A DNA stretch of 64,000 nucleotides from Mycogone perniciosa (lineage: Eukaryota > Ascomycota > Sordariomycetes > Hypocreales > Hypocreaceae). Both the position numbers and the translations under genes were made by a program. Under the pieces are notes generated by a model, which was given only the letters and a program-made list of their open reading frames with translations, did not search any database and was not told where the DNA came from. The stretch spans positions 95,688-159,687 of the forward strand of contig JAOALB010000127.1 in assembly GCA_025331125.1 (NCBI GenBank), read 5' to 3'. Shown here in pieces: positions 21,590 to 33,457 of the stretch (the stretch's first letter is position 1; every line of letters starts with the position of its first letter).

Positions 21590-24500
21590 ATGGCTCCGCG
21601 ATCTCGGAACAACGGCGTGGACACCGACGCGTCTATGTCTGATGCCCCAGAGCATCGGCATGGAGAGGAAATGGTCGGTAGCTTTTAATCTGGTGATCCC
21701 TAACATATCCAAGATGTAAAGCTCACTCTTTTCCCTAGGAGGTTGACGAAACCCCAGACTACACAGACTCCGATACCAATCCCAACACTACAGCGAGTAG
21801 CGTAGCTGGCGAACCCCTCACAGATGGACGGAAAAGGCGCACTGAGGCAAATCAATTGCGCAGAAGTATCTTTGGTAGGAAGCATGATCGTCTCGGAGAA
21901 TCAAAGGTAGGTTTCTCTTTGCGAAGACTGGCAACTGTTAAATTGTGGCGATGGTAAGGCTAAGTTGGATGATTGTATAGGAAGACGATACGATTCGGAG
22001 ATTCCGCTACCTCCTAGGTCTTACAGATCTGTTCCGCCATTTCATTGAGACGAACCCAGACCCCAAAATCCGAGATATCATGGCTGAGATCGACCGTCAG
22101 AATGCAGAAGCTGCTCGAGGGAAGAAGGGCGCCGGCAGGAAAGGAGGCGCTACGAGTGATAGACGACGACGAACGGAAGCCGAAGAAGACGCTGAGCTAC
22201 TGAATGACGAAAAGCATGGCGGATCGGCAGAGACCGTCTTCAGAGAATCCCCTTCGTTTGTGCAAGGAACCATGAGAGACTATCAAGTGGCAGGCCTTAA
22301 CTGGCTAATATCCCTTCACGAAAACGGCATCTCAGGCATTCTTGCTGACGAAATGGGTCTGGGCAAGACACTCCAGACCATTTCATTCCTCGGATATCTT
22401 CGTCATATCATGGGTATCACAGGCCCACACCTCGTCATGGTCCCGAAGTCGACACTGGACAACTGGAAGCGAGAATTTGCCAAGTGGACACCCGAAGTCA
22501 ATGTTCTTGTGCTGCAGGGCGCCAAGGATGAGCGACATGAGCTCATCAATGAGCGCCTTGTAGACGAGAAGTTTGATGTTTGCATTACCAGTTACGAAAT
22601 GGTGTTGAGGGAGAAGGCACACTTGAGGAAATTTGCTTGGGAATATATTATCATCGATGAGGTACAGTAAACCCTGATCCCAGTCCCAACACCACTAACA
22701 AATAAATAGGCACACCGTATCAAGAACGAGGAGTCCTCTCTCTCGCAAGTCATTCGACTCTTTAACTCTCGAAACCGTCTTCTCATTACGGGTACCCCTC
22801 TGCAGAATAATCTGCATGAACTTTGGGCCCTCCTGAATTTCCTCTTGCCTGATGTCTTTGGTGATGCCGACGCTTTCGATCAGTGGTTCTCAGGGCAGGA
22901 CCAGGACCAAGACCAGGTTGTCCAGCAGTTGCATCGAGTCCTGCGTCCATTCTTGCTTCGGCGTGTCAAGAGTGATGTCGAAAAGAGCCTTCTTCCAAAG
23001 AAGGAAATTAACGTGTACTTGGGCATGTCCGAGATGCAGGTCAAGTGGTACCAAAAGATCCTGGAGAAGGACATTGATGCCGTAAACGGTGCCGGAGGGA
23101 AACGAGAATCAAAAACTCGACTTCTCAATATTGTCATGCAGCTTCGAAAGTGCTGCAATCACCCCTACCTTTTCGAAGGTGCTGAACCCGGCCCTCCTTA
23201 CACGACTGACGAGCACTTGGTTTTCAACGCCGGCAAGATGAAGGTTCTCGATAAACTGCTAGCACGACTGCAGACGCAGGGAAGTAGAGTTCTGATTTTC
23301 TCTCAAATGAGCCGACTGTTGGATATCCTAGAGGATTACTGCGTTTTCAGACAGTACAAGTACTGTCGAATTGATGGCGGAACCGCGCACGAGGATCGTA
23401 TTGCCGCTATTGATGAGTATAACAAGCCTGGATCAGAAAAGTTCATCTTTTTGTTGACAACCAGAGCTGGTGGCTTGGGTATCAATTTGACAACGGCAGA
23501 CATTGTTGTTCTCTACGACAGCGATTGGAACCCTCAGGCCGATCTTCAGGCCATGGATCGCGCGCATCGTATCGGCCAGACAAAGCAGGTGGTGGTCTAC
23601 AGATTTGTGACGGATAACGCCATTGAAGAAAAGGTGCTTGAGCGAGCAGCTCAGAAATTGCGTCTCGATCAAGTGGTTATCCAGCAAGGCCGAGCCCAGG
23701 TCGCAGCGAAAGCTGCAGCGAACAAGGACGAGCTTCTGTCTATGATCCAACACGGAGCTGAAAAGGTGTTCCAATCCAAGGGTCCTACTGATGATGCGGC
23801 GAACAAAGATAAAGAGCTCGATGACGAGGACATCGATGAGATCTTGAACCGAGGCGAGTCTCGAACGAAAGAATTGAATGCCAAGTACGAAAAACTGGGC
23901 ATTGAAGACCTGCAAAAGTTCACATCAGAATCGGCTTACGAGTGGAACGGAGAAAATTTTGCCAATACAAAGAAGAACATTGGTATGAACTGGATTAATC
24001 CAACTAAACGAGAGCGCAAGGAACAGTCCTACTCCATGGATAAGTACTTTAGACAGGCCATGTACCCCAACCCGAAGACTGAGGCCAAACCTAAGGCCCC
24101 TCGGGCACCAAAACAAGTCGCGGTGCATGACTACCAGTTCTATCCGCCTCGTTTACGAGATCTCCAAGATAGGGAGACGGCTTTCTACAGGAAGGAAATT
24201 GGATACAAGGTGCCTCTACCCGACGGGGACGAAGAGAATTTGTCGGAACGCGAGGCCGAGAGAGCACTTGACCAGCAGGAAATTGACAATGCAACTCCGC
24301 TGACGGACGAGGAGCGGGCAGAGAAGGAAGAGCTCTCTACCCAAGGATTCGGTCAATGGAACCGTCGTGACTTCCAGCAGTTTGTCAACGGATCCGGCAA
24401 ATGTGGGCGGGCTGACTATGAGGGCGTATCCAAGGAGGTCGACAGCAAGACACCTGCAGAAATCAAGGCATACGCCAAGGTTTTCTGGCAAAGGTATACA

Positions 24501-25200
24501 GAGATTTCTGACTACAACAAATACATCAAAATTGTTGAAGACGGCGAGGAACGCACGAGGCGAATCGAGCACCAGGGCAAACTTCTCCGCAAGAAGATGC
24601 AACAATACCGGGTACCTCTCCAGCAATTGAAGATCAACTACTCGGTATCCACCACAAACAAGAAGGTGTATAGTGAGGAGGAGGATCGATTCTTGTTGGT
24701 CCTTCTTGATCGTTTCGGTATCGATTCTGAAAATCTTTACGAGAACATGCGAGATGAGATCCGCAAATCTCCGCTCTTTCGTTTCGACTGGTTCTTCCTG
24801 AGTCGAACTCCAATCGAATTGTCTCGTCGGTGCACGACCTTGCTTACTACTATTGTCAAGGAGTTTGAGGAGGGTAACAGCGCCGCAAAAGGCTCAAATG
24901 GTGTCAATGGCAAATTGAAACGCGACCCCGACGAGGAGAACGATGAGGATAGTGTCCTGAGCATGGCCCCTGCGAAGAAGAAGTCTAAGAATGGCGTGAA
25001 GGTACGTTTCCCCTGATAGATATAGGGTGAGACCCGCACTAACGTGGCCCTGCTAGAATAAGGCTCTCGATAACGTCAAGTCCAAGTCCAGCAAAGCTAG
25101 CTCTGCAACGCCCTCAAGAGCCTCCAGCGTTGCGTCCAACGCCAACTCCAACGCCGGTGGCTCATCAACGGCGAAGAAGAGCAGCAAGAAGAAGAAATGA
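21590..25200 (+). CDS. ISW1: ISWI chromatin-remodelling ATPase
   Basis: Exons: 21590-21673, 21739-21906, 21981-22661, 22710-25001 and 25057-25200, giving 1,122 residues. The SNF2 motor has Walker A in DEMGLGKT (Lys about 213), DEAH (about 310-313, split DE|AH by the third intron) and helicase-C motifs with DSDWNPQADLQAMDRAHRIGQ. HAND, SANT and SLIDE regions follow, with WNRRDFQQFVNGSGKCG (SANT) and YSEEEDRFLLVLLDRFGI (SLIDE). The C-terminus is a Lys/Ser-rich tail. ISWI enzymes slide and space nucleosomes. This filamentous-fungal protein is equally close to yeast Isw1 and Isw2 by what I can see, so the symbol is provisional. The first intron may instead use donor GTAGCT at 21678 with an acceptor 3 nt later, changing one residue. 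A short Gln-Asp repeat (DQDQDQDQ) lies near 22900. Confidence 0.95.
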
Positions 25201-25735
25201 ACAAGATCTGAGCAAATGGGATGCGAGTACGACAATGGTAGAGGGGTAGAGTATGGCGTTATATAGGTTTGTCAGGCATTTTTGGTCCTTTTTTCCAGAT
25301 GGGCGGCGGTTCCTGTTGGTAGAGAAAAATTCAAAGTCCTGGGGATCGATGTCTCTTGCTGTGTGGGTGGGATTTGAAGATAACTACTAGCCGTGACTTT
25401 TATGTGGCGGATGTTTTTAGTTAATCAAAGTGTAAAATATACTATGATGACCTAGGTACTAACATGGAAGAGGTGCTGCGAGAGGTTGATCATTCAAAGC
25501 GTCCCATTTCGACCGTGGCAGAGATAGTAGTATGGATTACATACAGGAACCCCTTTCCCCTTCCCTCCAGAATATCCGCCTCCCCGGAAGAAGAAAGTTT
25601 CCCTTTCCGCCCCAAAACGCCGTACTATATGTAGTAGATATGCAAGCAGCCCGCAGGAAAAAAATCACACAGCAATTCTTCTTTTCTTTCCCGGTTTCTT
25701 TGTTCTCATTTTTTTCTTCTCGTGTGTCCCGTCGT
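25201..25735. other. Convergent intergenic region, ISWI / eIF3i
   Basis: This 535-bp stretch lies between convergent stops and holds the 3' UTRs. It is T-rich around 25675-25725. No gene or motif cluster was seen. Confidence 0.4.
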
Positions 25736-26913
25736 CTACTGCAGCCGGTTCAATCGTTCCCTCTCGACCTCGTAGTTGAAGTCAAAGTAACCCTTGTCGA
25801 AGTGGTGGATACGGACGTAGCCGTCTTCTCCTCCGCTGGCGTAGCTTCGACCGGTGGGGTCGGCGGCGACTGTGTTGAGGGGACCGAAGTGGCCTCGGAC
25901 ACGGCCAATCTCGTCTTCGAAGACCTTGTGGTAGAATCGGGCCTCGAACTTGCCCTGACGACCGGCGGTGGTCGTGACTTCGATGGCGGCCTGACCACCA
26001 CCGAGAATAACGAAATCCTTCTTGGGGGTAATGGTGGCGCTGTTGAGGGGGGTATCCGCGGTGTAGGTCTTCAGGATAACAAGGTCACGGGCGGAGATGA
26101 GCTGATGAACAGGTTAGTATCTATGACGGCTGGGGTGGTTGCAAAAGAGTATGTACCTTGGCAGTCTTGTCTCGGCAAGCGGTGATGAAGTATGTCCGGT
26201 CAGGAGACCACTGCAAGTCGACGATGGGCTTGTCCAGCTCGTGAGCGGGGACGTTATCCAACAGCTCACCCGACTTGGCGTCGTACTGGCTCACACTGCC
26301 GTCCTCGTGGCCGGCAATGATGTACTTGCTGGCCTGGCTCCAGCCAGCAACAGTAGCCTTGCTCTCATCACAGACAATGGTCAAGGCCTTCTCCTCGGTC
26401 TGCTCGGCGTTGACGTCCGGGTTGATGTCGATGACGACGATGTTGCTAAGGTAGCCCATACGCTTCTCGGTGACGCCCAGCAGCTTGGTGCCGTCCTCGT
26501 TGAACTCAACACGCTTGACGGCGGTGGGGAACTCCCAGGTCTTGAGGCAGCGGCCGGTCTTGACCTCCCACAGGCGGATGGTGTTGTCGGCGGAGCCGGA
26601 GGCGATCATGGTAGACGTGGGGTCGACGTCCACGGTCCAGATGGCGCCGACGTGGCCATGGTAGGTGCCGAGGCGCTCGCCGTTGTGGGAGAACCAGACG
26701 CAGATCTGCTGGTCCTTTGCGACGGAGAAGATGAGGTCGCCATCGAGGTTGTATCTATGCGCGAGGACCCCCAAGTTAGCCAGCGGCTCTCGCTAGTCAA
26801 GCAGGCATTGGAGAGGGGGGGTGTGGAGGGGTGTTGAATTTCTTCGTCTGGCGGGCGACGTACTTGATCTGGGTGAGCGCACGCTCGTGCCCAGCAAGGA
26901 GAATAGGCCTCAT
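25736..26913 (-). CDS. TIF34: Eukaryotic translation initiation factor 3 subunit I (WD40 propeller)
   Basis: Exons: 26864-26913, 26157-26754 and 25736-26101, giving 337 residues, the usual eIF3i length. It starts MRPILLAGHERALTQIKYNL, the conserved N-terminus of eIF3i. Repeated WD40 units are visible: GHVGAIWTVDVDPTSTMIAS...IRLWEV, AGHEDGSVSQYD, PDRTYFITACRDKTAK and GHFGPLNTVAADPTGRSYAS. The protein ends YEVERERLNRLQ. eIF3i is a seven-bladed propeller that binds eIF3b and eIF3g in the eIF3 complex, which assists 43S recruitment and scanning. All phases match. Long antisense ORFs over it are shadows of its codon bias. Confidence 0.95.
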
Positions 26914-27894
26914 TTTGTCTGCTGTACGAAGTCTCTGCACCGAAATCCGGGTATGGAAAGATTGAGAGGTGAGGAGAGGGGTGGGATATATTATGGGCCA
27001 GCACACACAACCAGGTTGGATGATGGAGGTGCTTGAAATTTTGGCGATATTGTGCGCTTTGGTGGGGCTTGAATTTTGGCGCGGGGCGTGTTGTGGCTCT
27101 AGGCCAGAACGGGGTGAACCTTGGTGATCAATTGTGCCAATGCGTGTGAAGTTTGAATAATGCTAGCACTTTTGTACGTATGATGGATTCTTCGCACATA
27201 GCTGGCATCCTCTAATATGGGCTTTGCATCCTGGAGACGAATGAATCATTTCGAGTTGAGTCATCTTGGAGATGTGAAAGATGAGATTTCTGGTTTAAGG
27301 GAAACAGCACTCATAAACTTGATAACAGCCTTGACTCTTCTTCTCTGACGCATCGAGCCCATGTGGGATGGCGCTGACCAATATCACAAAATAGGATAGG
27401 CTCTACTCCGTGGTTGAGAGAGACATCAATTTGATGATGGTGTCGATATATACTCCGTAGCTAGGTAACCAAGGCCAGCGCCCCAGCATGCCTGAGCTCA
27501 ACTTGGCTCTGGCTGTCTGAGCATATCGAATGCCTACTCATCATATATATAGGAAGTCGTGACGATTGATTCGCATCTCACGTAAGAGGGGAGTATTCAT
27601 CAAGAAGGCCTCCCCGACTAATGTCTTGAATTCCATACGACTACTAATAATTACCATCATTCCCCCTCGCTTTCAACGTGAAGAGGCTGAAGCGGCTGGT
27701 TCTTGGCCAGGCATTGCCCAGACCACCCACCCAGTGCCCGATCGTGCACCATGTCACTCTTATCTTGGTGCCCGTATATTAAATGCCGTCGTGGCTCCGC
27801 TGATAAGCCCGCTCACACAGGACAGTCAGTGGTCGCACACACAAGTCGCAGTTGGGGAGCAAAAATTGCCCGTCAATAAAATACTGGAGCAACC
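26914..27894. promoter_or_regulatory. Divergent promoter region eIF3i / C1-THF synthase
   Basis: This 981-bp stretch lies between divergent starts. Two TACTCCGT-family motifs lie near 27403-27411 and 27450-27459. The stretch TCATATATATAGGAAG at 27540-27555 looks TATA-like for the plus-strand gene. No supportable ORF is present. Confidence 0.45.
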
Positions 27895-30800
27895 ATGGCG
27901 CCTCACCAGCGACTTCGCGTGTCTCCAAGGCCAATACGGCGGCTCTTGTATTCGCCATCCGGAATCTGTCAGCGTCAACGGCTGCAGAAGGCGCAATTCC
28001 AATCGCAACACCAGCAGCCCCTCACGCCTTTGACCGGTTCCTCGTGCGACATAGTTGCAACGTCAGAGGGCCGTCGATTGCCGTTTTCTCCCGCCAGCGC
28101 AATCAGAGAGCTGTCAGCGACTGCGGCTCTCCAAAATCCCGCCCGAAAAAGTTTCCCCGCCATCGCTCCCAGCCCCAGCCGTCTTGGGCGTCACAGCTTT
28201 GGCTTCAACCTCACACTCAGTCGTCCAGCAGTCTCACAGCCTCGTTCCTTTAGCACGACTTCTTCCGCCATGGTCGCCACTAAGCTGGATGGCAATGTTA
28301 TTGCCAAAGCTATTCGGGAGAGACTCGGCGCCGAGATTGCTGAGAAGCAGAAGCTCAACCCCCGCTACAAGCCCTGTCTGAGGATCGTCCAAGGTACGTT
28401 TCTCATCACATTGTCATCTATCCGGACGAGAGACGTTTTTTTGCTGACTCAAGGCTGCTTCTAGTGGGTAGTCGCTCTGACTCTTGTCTGTCCACCCGCC
28501 TGGCTTCTGCCCTTGCAGGGGAATCCATGTTGCTAACCAGCCCATAGCTACTTATGTTCGCATGAAGCTTAAGGCTGCAGAGGAGGTAAGAGTCATCCCG
28601 ACGCCGCTTTGCTTGAGAACAGCCCGTTGAATTTGTACCTTCTAGGCTCGCATTGACTGCCAACTCGTTCACTATCCAGATTCCATCACAGAGCCCGAGC
28701 TTCTGGATCAGATTCGTCGTCTCAACAACGACCCCTCTGTGAACGGCATCCTGGTCCAGCTGCCCCTCCCAAGCGGAATCTCAGAGTATGCCATCACCTC
28801 TGCCGTGGCTGATGAAAAGGATGTTGATGGCTTTGGTACCATCAATATTGGTGAGCTTGCTAAGCGGGGTGGCCAGCCCATTTTCACACCATGCACCCCC
28901 AAGGGTGTCATGACCCTGTTGAAGGAAGCTGGTGTTGAGGTCGCCGGCAAGTCGGCCGTCGTGCTAGGCCGGAGCAATATCGTCGGCGGACCCGTTAGCC
29001 AACTGCTCCGCAACGCCGATGCCACCGTCACAGTGTGCCACTCCAAGACGGTTGATTTGCAGCACCACCTCAAGAATGCCGACATCGTCGTGGCCGCCAT
29101 CGGCTCACCTTGCTTTGTCAAGGGCGAGTGGCTGAAGGAAGGGGCTGTTGTCATTGACGTTGGAACCAACTTCATCCCTGATCCGAGCAAGAAGTTTGGT
29201 CAGCGACTTGTGGGCGACGTCGAATTTGACTCTGCATCCCAGGTGGCCTCATTCATCACCCCAGTCCCTGGTGGTGTCGGACCTATGACGGTGGCCATGT
29301 TGCTGGAGAACGTGGTTGAGGCCGCGGATTCTTTCTTTGAGCACGAGAAGCAGAGGAAGATCATCCCTCTGTCCATCAAGGTTCAAACTCCTGTCCCGTC
29401 AGATATCGCTATTTCACGGGCCCAAACGCCGAAGCAGATCACCCAAGTTGCTGCGGAAGTCGGCATTGCCCCTGGCGAGCTGGAGCCCTACGGAGCGTAC
29501 AAGGCCAAAGTCGACCTCGGCCTGCTTAAGCGACTTGAGCATCGTAGAAACGGCCGCTACGTTGTTGTTACTGGAATTACGCCTACACCCCTTGGTGAGG
29601 GCAAATCCACCACGACCATGGGTCTTGCTCAGGCCCTAGGAGCTCACGCCGGAAGACTCACCTTTGCCAACGTTCGACAGCCTAGCCAAGGACCTACGTT
29701 TGGTATCAAGGGTGGTGCCGCCGGTGGAGGTTACAGTCAAGTCATCCCTATGGACGAGTTTAACATGCACCTGACAGGTGATATCCATGCCATTACTGCA
29801 GCCAACAACCTGCTTGCCGCTGCCATTGAAACACGCATTTTCCACGAAAACACTCAGAAGGATGGTCCTCTTTTCCGCCGACTGGTTCCTCCCAAGGATG
29901 GCGTGCGAAAGTTCGCTCCTGTCATGTTCCGCCGCCTCAAGAAGCTGGGTATCGACAAGACTAACCCAGATGATTTGACAGAGGATGAGATCCGCCGGTT
30001 TGCCCGACTGGATATTGACCCAGAAACCATCACCTGGAGGCGAGTGCTGGATGTCAACGACCGCCACCTCCGAGGTATCACGATTGGCACCGCCCCGACA
30101 GAAAAGGGACAAACCCGTGAGACGGGCTTTGATATCTCGGTTGCTAGTGAATGCATGGCAATCCTCGCGCTCAGCACGAGTCTGGAAGATATGCGGGAGC
30201 GCTTGGGCCGCATGGTTATTGGCACGTCTCGCAGTGGCGATCCGGTGACTTGCGACGATATCGGTGCTGGTGGCGCTCTCACAGCCTTGATGAAGGATGC
30301 TATCAAGCCAAACCTCATGCAAACTCTGGAGGGCACCCCTGTCTTTGTCCATGCTGGTCCATTTGCCAACATCAGCATCGGACAGAGTTCCATCCTCGCA
30401 GACAAGTTGGCCCTGAAACTTGCGGGCACGGAGCCCGATGAGAACCACGACGATAAGGCAGGATTTGTCGTCACCGAGGCCGGCTTTGACTTCACCATGG
30501 GCGGTGAGCGTTTCTTCAATATAAAGTGCCGCACTTCAGGTCTTGTTCCCGATGTTGTGGTTGTTGTTGCAACCATCAGAGCCCTCAAGGTCCACGGAGG
30601 TGGCCCCCCTATTGCCCCTGGCGCCGCGCTCAACCCTGTCTACAAGGAGGAGAATGTCGACATCCTACGGGCTGGCTGTGTCAACCTCAAGAAGCATATT
30701 GCCAACGCAAAATCTTTCGGCGTTCCCGTTGTTGTCGCCATCAACAAGTTTGCCACTGATACTGAGGCTGAAATTGCTGTGGTTCGCGAGGAAGCCATCT

Positions 30801-31346
30801 CTGCTGGTGCCGAAGATGCCATTCTCGCCGACCACTGGGCGAAGGGCGGTATTGGTGCTCTAGACTTGGCCAAGGGTGTGATTGCCGCTAGCAAACAGCC
30901 CAAGGAACTCAAGTTGACTTACGACCTGGACGGCACGGTTCAGGACCGTCTCACGGCAATTGGCCAGAAGATGTACGGCGCGGAGAAGGTCGAATTCAGC
31001 GAGCTAGCGCAAAAGAAGGTCGACACATATACCAAACAGGGCTATGGCAACCTGCCTATTTGCGTCGCCAAAACCCAATACTCATTGTCGCATGACCCTG
31101 ATCTGAAGGGTGCGCCAACCGGCTTCACGATCCCTATCCGAGACGTCCGCATGGCTGCTGGCGCAGGTTACCTGTGAGTTCAGTCCCTTATTTTTTTTTG
31201 CTTTTGCTTTTAAATCCATTGTGCTAATTCCGTCTAGGTACGCTCTGGCTGCAGACATCCAGACCATTCCAGGTCTGCCCACTGCTCCGGGCTATCTCAA
31301 TGTCGATGTGGACCTTGAGACAGGAGAGATTGATGGTCTCTTCTAG
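27895..31346 (+). CDS. C1-tetrahydrofolate synthase, trifunctional (dehydrogenase/cyclohydrolase/formate ligase)
   Basis: Exons: 27895-28393, 28465-28485 (21 nt), 28548-28585, 28646-31173 and 31238-31346. From 27895 it codes 1,064 residues, and from the internal ATG at 28270 it codes 939. The core begins MVATKLDGNVIAKAIRERLG and has the FolD-type dehydrogenase/cyclohydrolase domain (VNGILVQLPLP, GRSNIVGGPVSQLL, PVPGGVGPMTVAMLLEN). The formate-tetrahydrofolate ligase domain follows, with ATP-binding TPTPLGEGKSTTTMGL. The enzyme interconverts one-carbon folates for purine, thymidylate and formyl-methionine synthesis. The first 125 residues are Arg/Ser/Gln-rich, almost free of acidic residues, and end in RSFSTTSSAM, like a mitochondrial presequence. 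The 27895 ATG lies in AACCATGG, a good context. Two products from one gene are therefore likely (inference). Confidence 0.93.
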
Positions 31347-33457
31347 ATTCAATTGCACGACTTGAAAAGTATATGAGTGATTGTCTTTTGATATGTTTCC
31401 CCCTCAACTCAACGTGGGAATGATGAATGGAGATGGCAACGGTACATGAGGGATTTTACAGGCTGGTGTGCATTTTCAACATATGGCGCAGGCATGCAAT
31501 GGGCGGGGATACTATTTACTACTACTACCAGCGAAAGACAGGGTCCGTTAGACACGAGACTTTAGAAGCATGGTATATTATTTGTTTTCGTTTTGCTGAT
31601 CTGGTCTTTCTGTTCGTTTTGCCACAAGAATGCAAAGGGGATGTTGATGTTGTAAGCGCCGGAGAAATAACTCATATGCAGTAGCATTCCCACACCTGAT
31701 TTTTTAGGCGAAGGGCGAATGTTTGCGAGTTGTTATCATGTTGCTTACAAGGGTAGGGTACCAGCGAGTCTTGTCTTGTATTGCCTTGCCTTGGAGGTTT
31801 TATACAAAACGGGAGAAAATGGAGTCCAACCGAGAGAGCGCTCCAAGGGGCGACCCCCACACGGCGCCTCTTTGCTTACTCCGGGAACCGATCTGCAGCA
31901 GTAGTACTACTAGTATCCTTCCTGTATGGAAGGTGTTTTAGGGTTGGGAAGAGTCGGTTTTGCACTGACGGCCCGAGGTCATGGCGCAACGAAGGATGAA
32001 GAGATGAAGAGTTTTCATAGTGGTCCTAGTATTACTACTCCGTTATGAAAGTGCAAAAGAAAAAAAAATCCTGCCATTATTAGTTCATACGTATCCTTTA
32101 ATTAAACGAATTGCCAACGCAATCATATGAACTTTGCAAGACTCCTGATTTCATAACCCGTACTCGCTCGTACGTGCCAAGTGCAGGTGGTTGGTTGGTG
32201 CATGGCACGATCCAACGGTGCGTCGAGTGGAAGCCCAGAAAGCGCCCTTTGTTCCACAGTTCCATAGAAACGGTCAATGAATTGGTCCGGATTTGGGACT
32301 CGGAGGAATAAAGCCGTCCGAAGGGTGGATTGTGATTATTGCTTCATTTTAAGCGAACCATCCATCTTCTAATACTACTACCCACGGAGTACTCATAACC
32401 CTACGGGTCCTACCAAGCATTACAGAGGTACTCGTACACGGTATGATGGCTGGCCGCGGATTGCGGATTGAGAATTGCGGACTGCGGATTTTGTCGGATT
32501 GCGGAGAGTGGCATTTTCGCATGATGGAGGCGTCTGTTATTATCAGTTCCATGTTTTGGAGTAGTACTATTTGGTTATTGTGTTGGACTCGGCCCGAGCA
32601 TTATAAGTACCCCCACTATCACGCGTACCAACAGCTACGGCATGTAATTCAACTTCGAGTGCTTTTGGGTAGGAATGGGATCGCCATATTGTACGAGTAT
32701 GTACGAGTATGTACTCATAGTACTCGTATTATATACTCCGTAGACAACAACTACTTCGTACTCGTAGTGTATGTTTTAATAGGCCGATCCAAGAATACTT
32801 GCGCCGGCTCTTCACCGTCCCGAAACTAACCCCCCTGAACCCTGAGCCCTTCTCACATATCTATCTCCTACTTGTGTTGTGCGTACTCGTACGGAGTACT
32901 ACTTCGCAGTAGCCCCTACGCATTAGTCTATCAAGGCTTGTTTCGCCTTTCATTGTCGTTGGGCCCCCTTGTACTGCGAGTAGTACACAATTACGTGTAT
33001 TTGCATCCGCCAAAGTGCAATCATTAGTCCACTCAAAGCCTCGGCCCGCGATGGCTTGCGGAGCTAAACTGGCTTCCCTTCAGCTCGGGGGGCACATGCC
33101 CGTGGAGGAATCGCCTAACATTATCGATCCCTCATAATGATGCATGCAACTATGTGCGTAGTACGACATCTCATACGAGGGGCCCAATCAGGGAGGGAGT
33201 ACTCCGTACGTTGAGTTGTTATGCACAAGCTATGACGGACCGGATTGTGCAACAGTCCGAAAAGGATGCGGGATCGTGTGCTATATTAGTAGTAGCACTG
33301 ATCAGTCGGGTCGAACATACGCATCTCTCTTGTCTCTGATTTCCCCTCCCCCTTAAGTTTCTTTCTTTTGACCTGTTTGGTCAAGATCTCTCCTCCATCT
33401 GTCGTCTGTCTTGGTTTGTTGACGGATTGAAGAGAGTTCCGAAACGAAGTCGCCGTC
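31347..33457. other. Repeat-bearing intergenic region between C1-THF synthase and P450
   Basis: About 2.1 kb. No ORF here has a recognisable domain. TACGGAGTAC-family motifs occur near 31901-31911, 32381-32392, 32425-32440, 32692-32766 (several GTACGAGTAC units), 32880-32910 and 33197-33209. A short run of near-repeats of GGATTGCGGA lies around 32456-32507. The final 150 bp before the P450 start is C/T-rich and is probably the leader. Confidence 0.55.

Noticed and set aside
26139..26837. 232-codon ORF opposite the eIF3i gene
   Set aside because: It is an antisense shadow of a strongly biased conserved coding exon, with no family similarity.
29636..30448. 270- and 259-codon ORFs opposite C1-THF synthase
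   Set aside because: Antisense shadows in a highly conserved, codon-biased exon; low-complexity composition.
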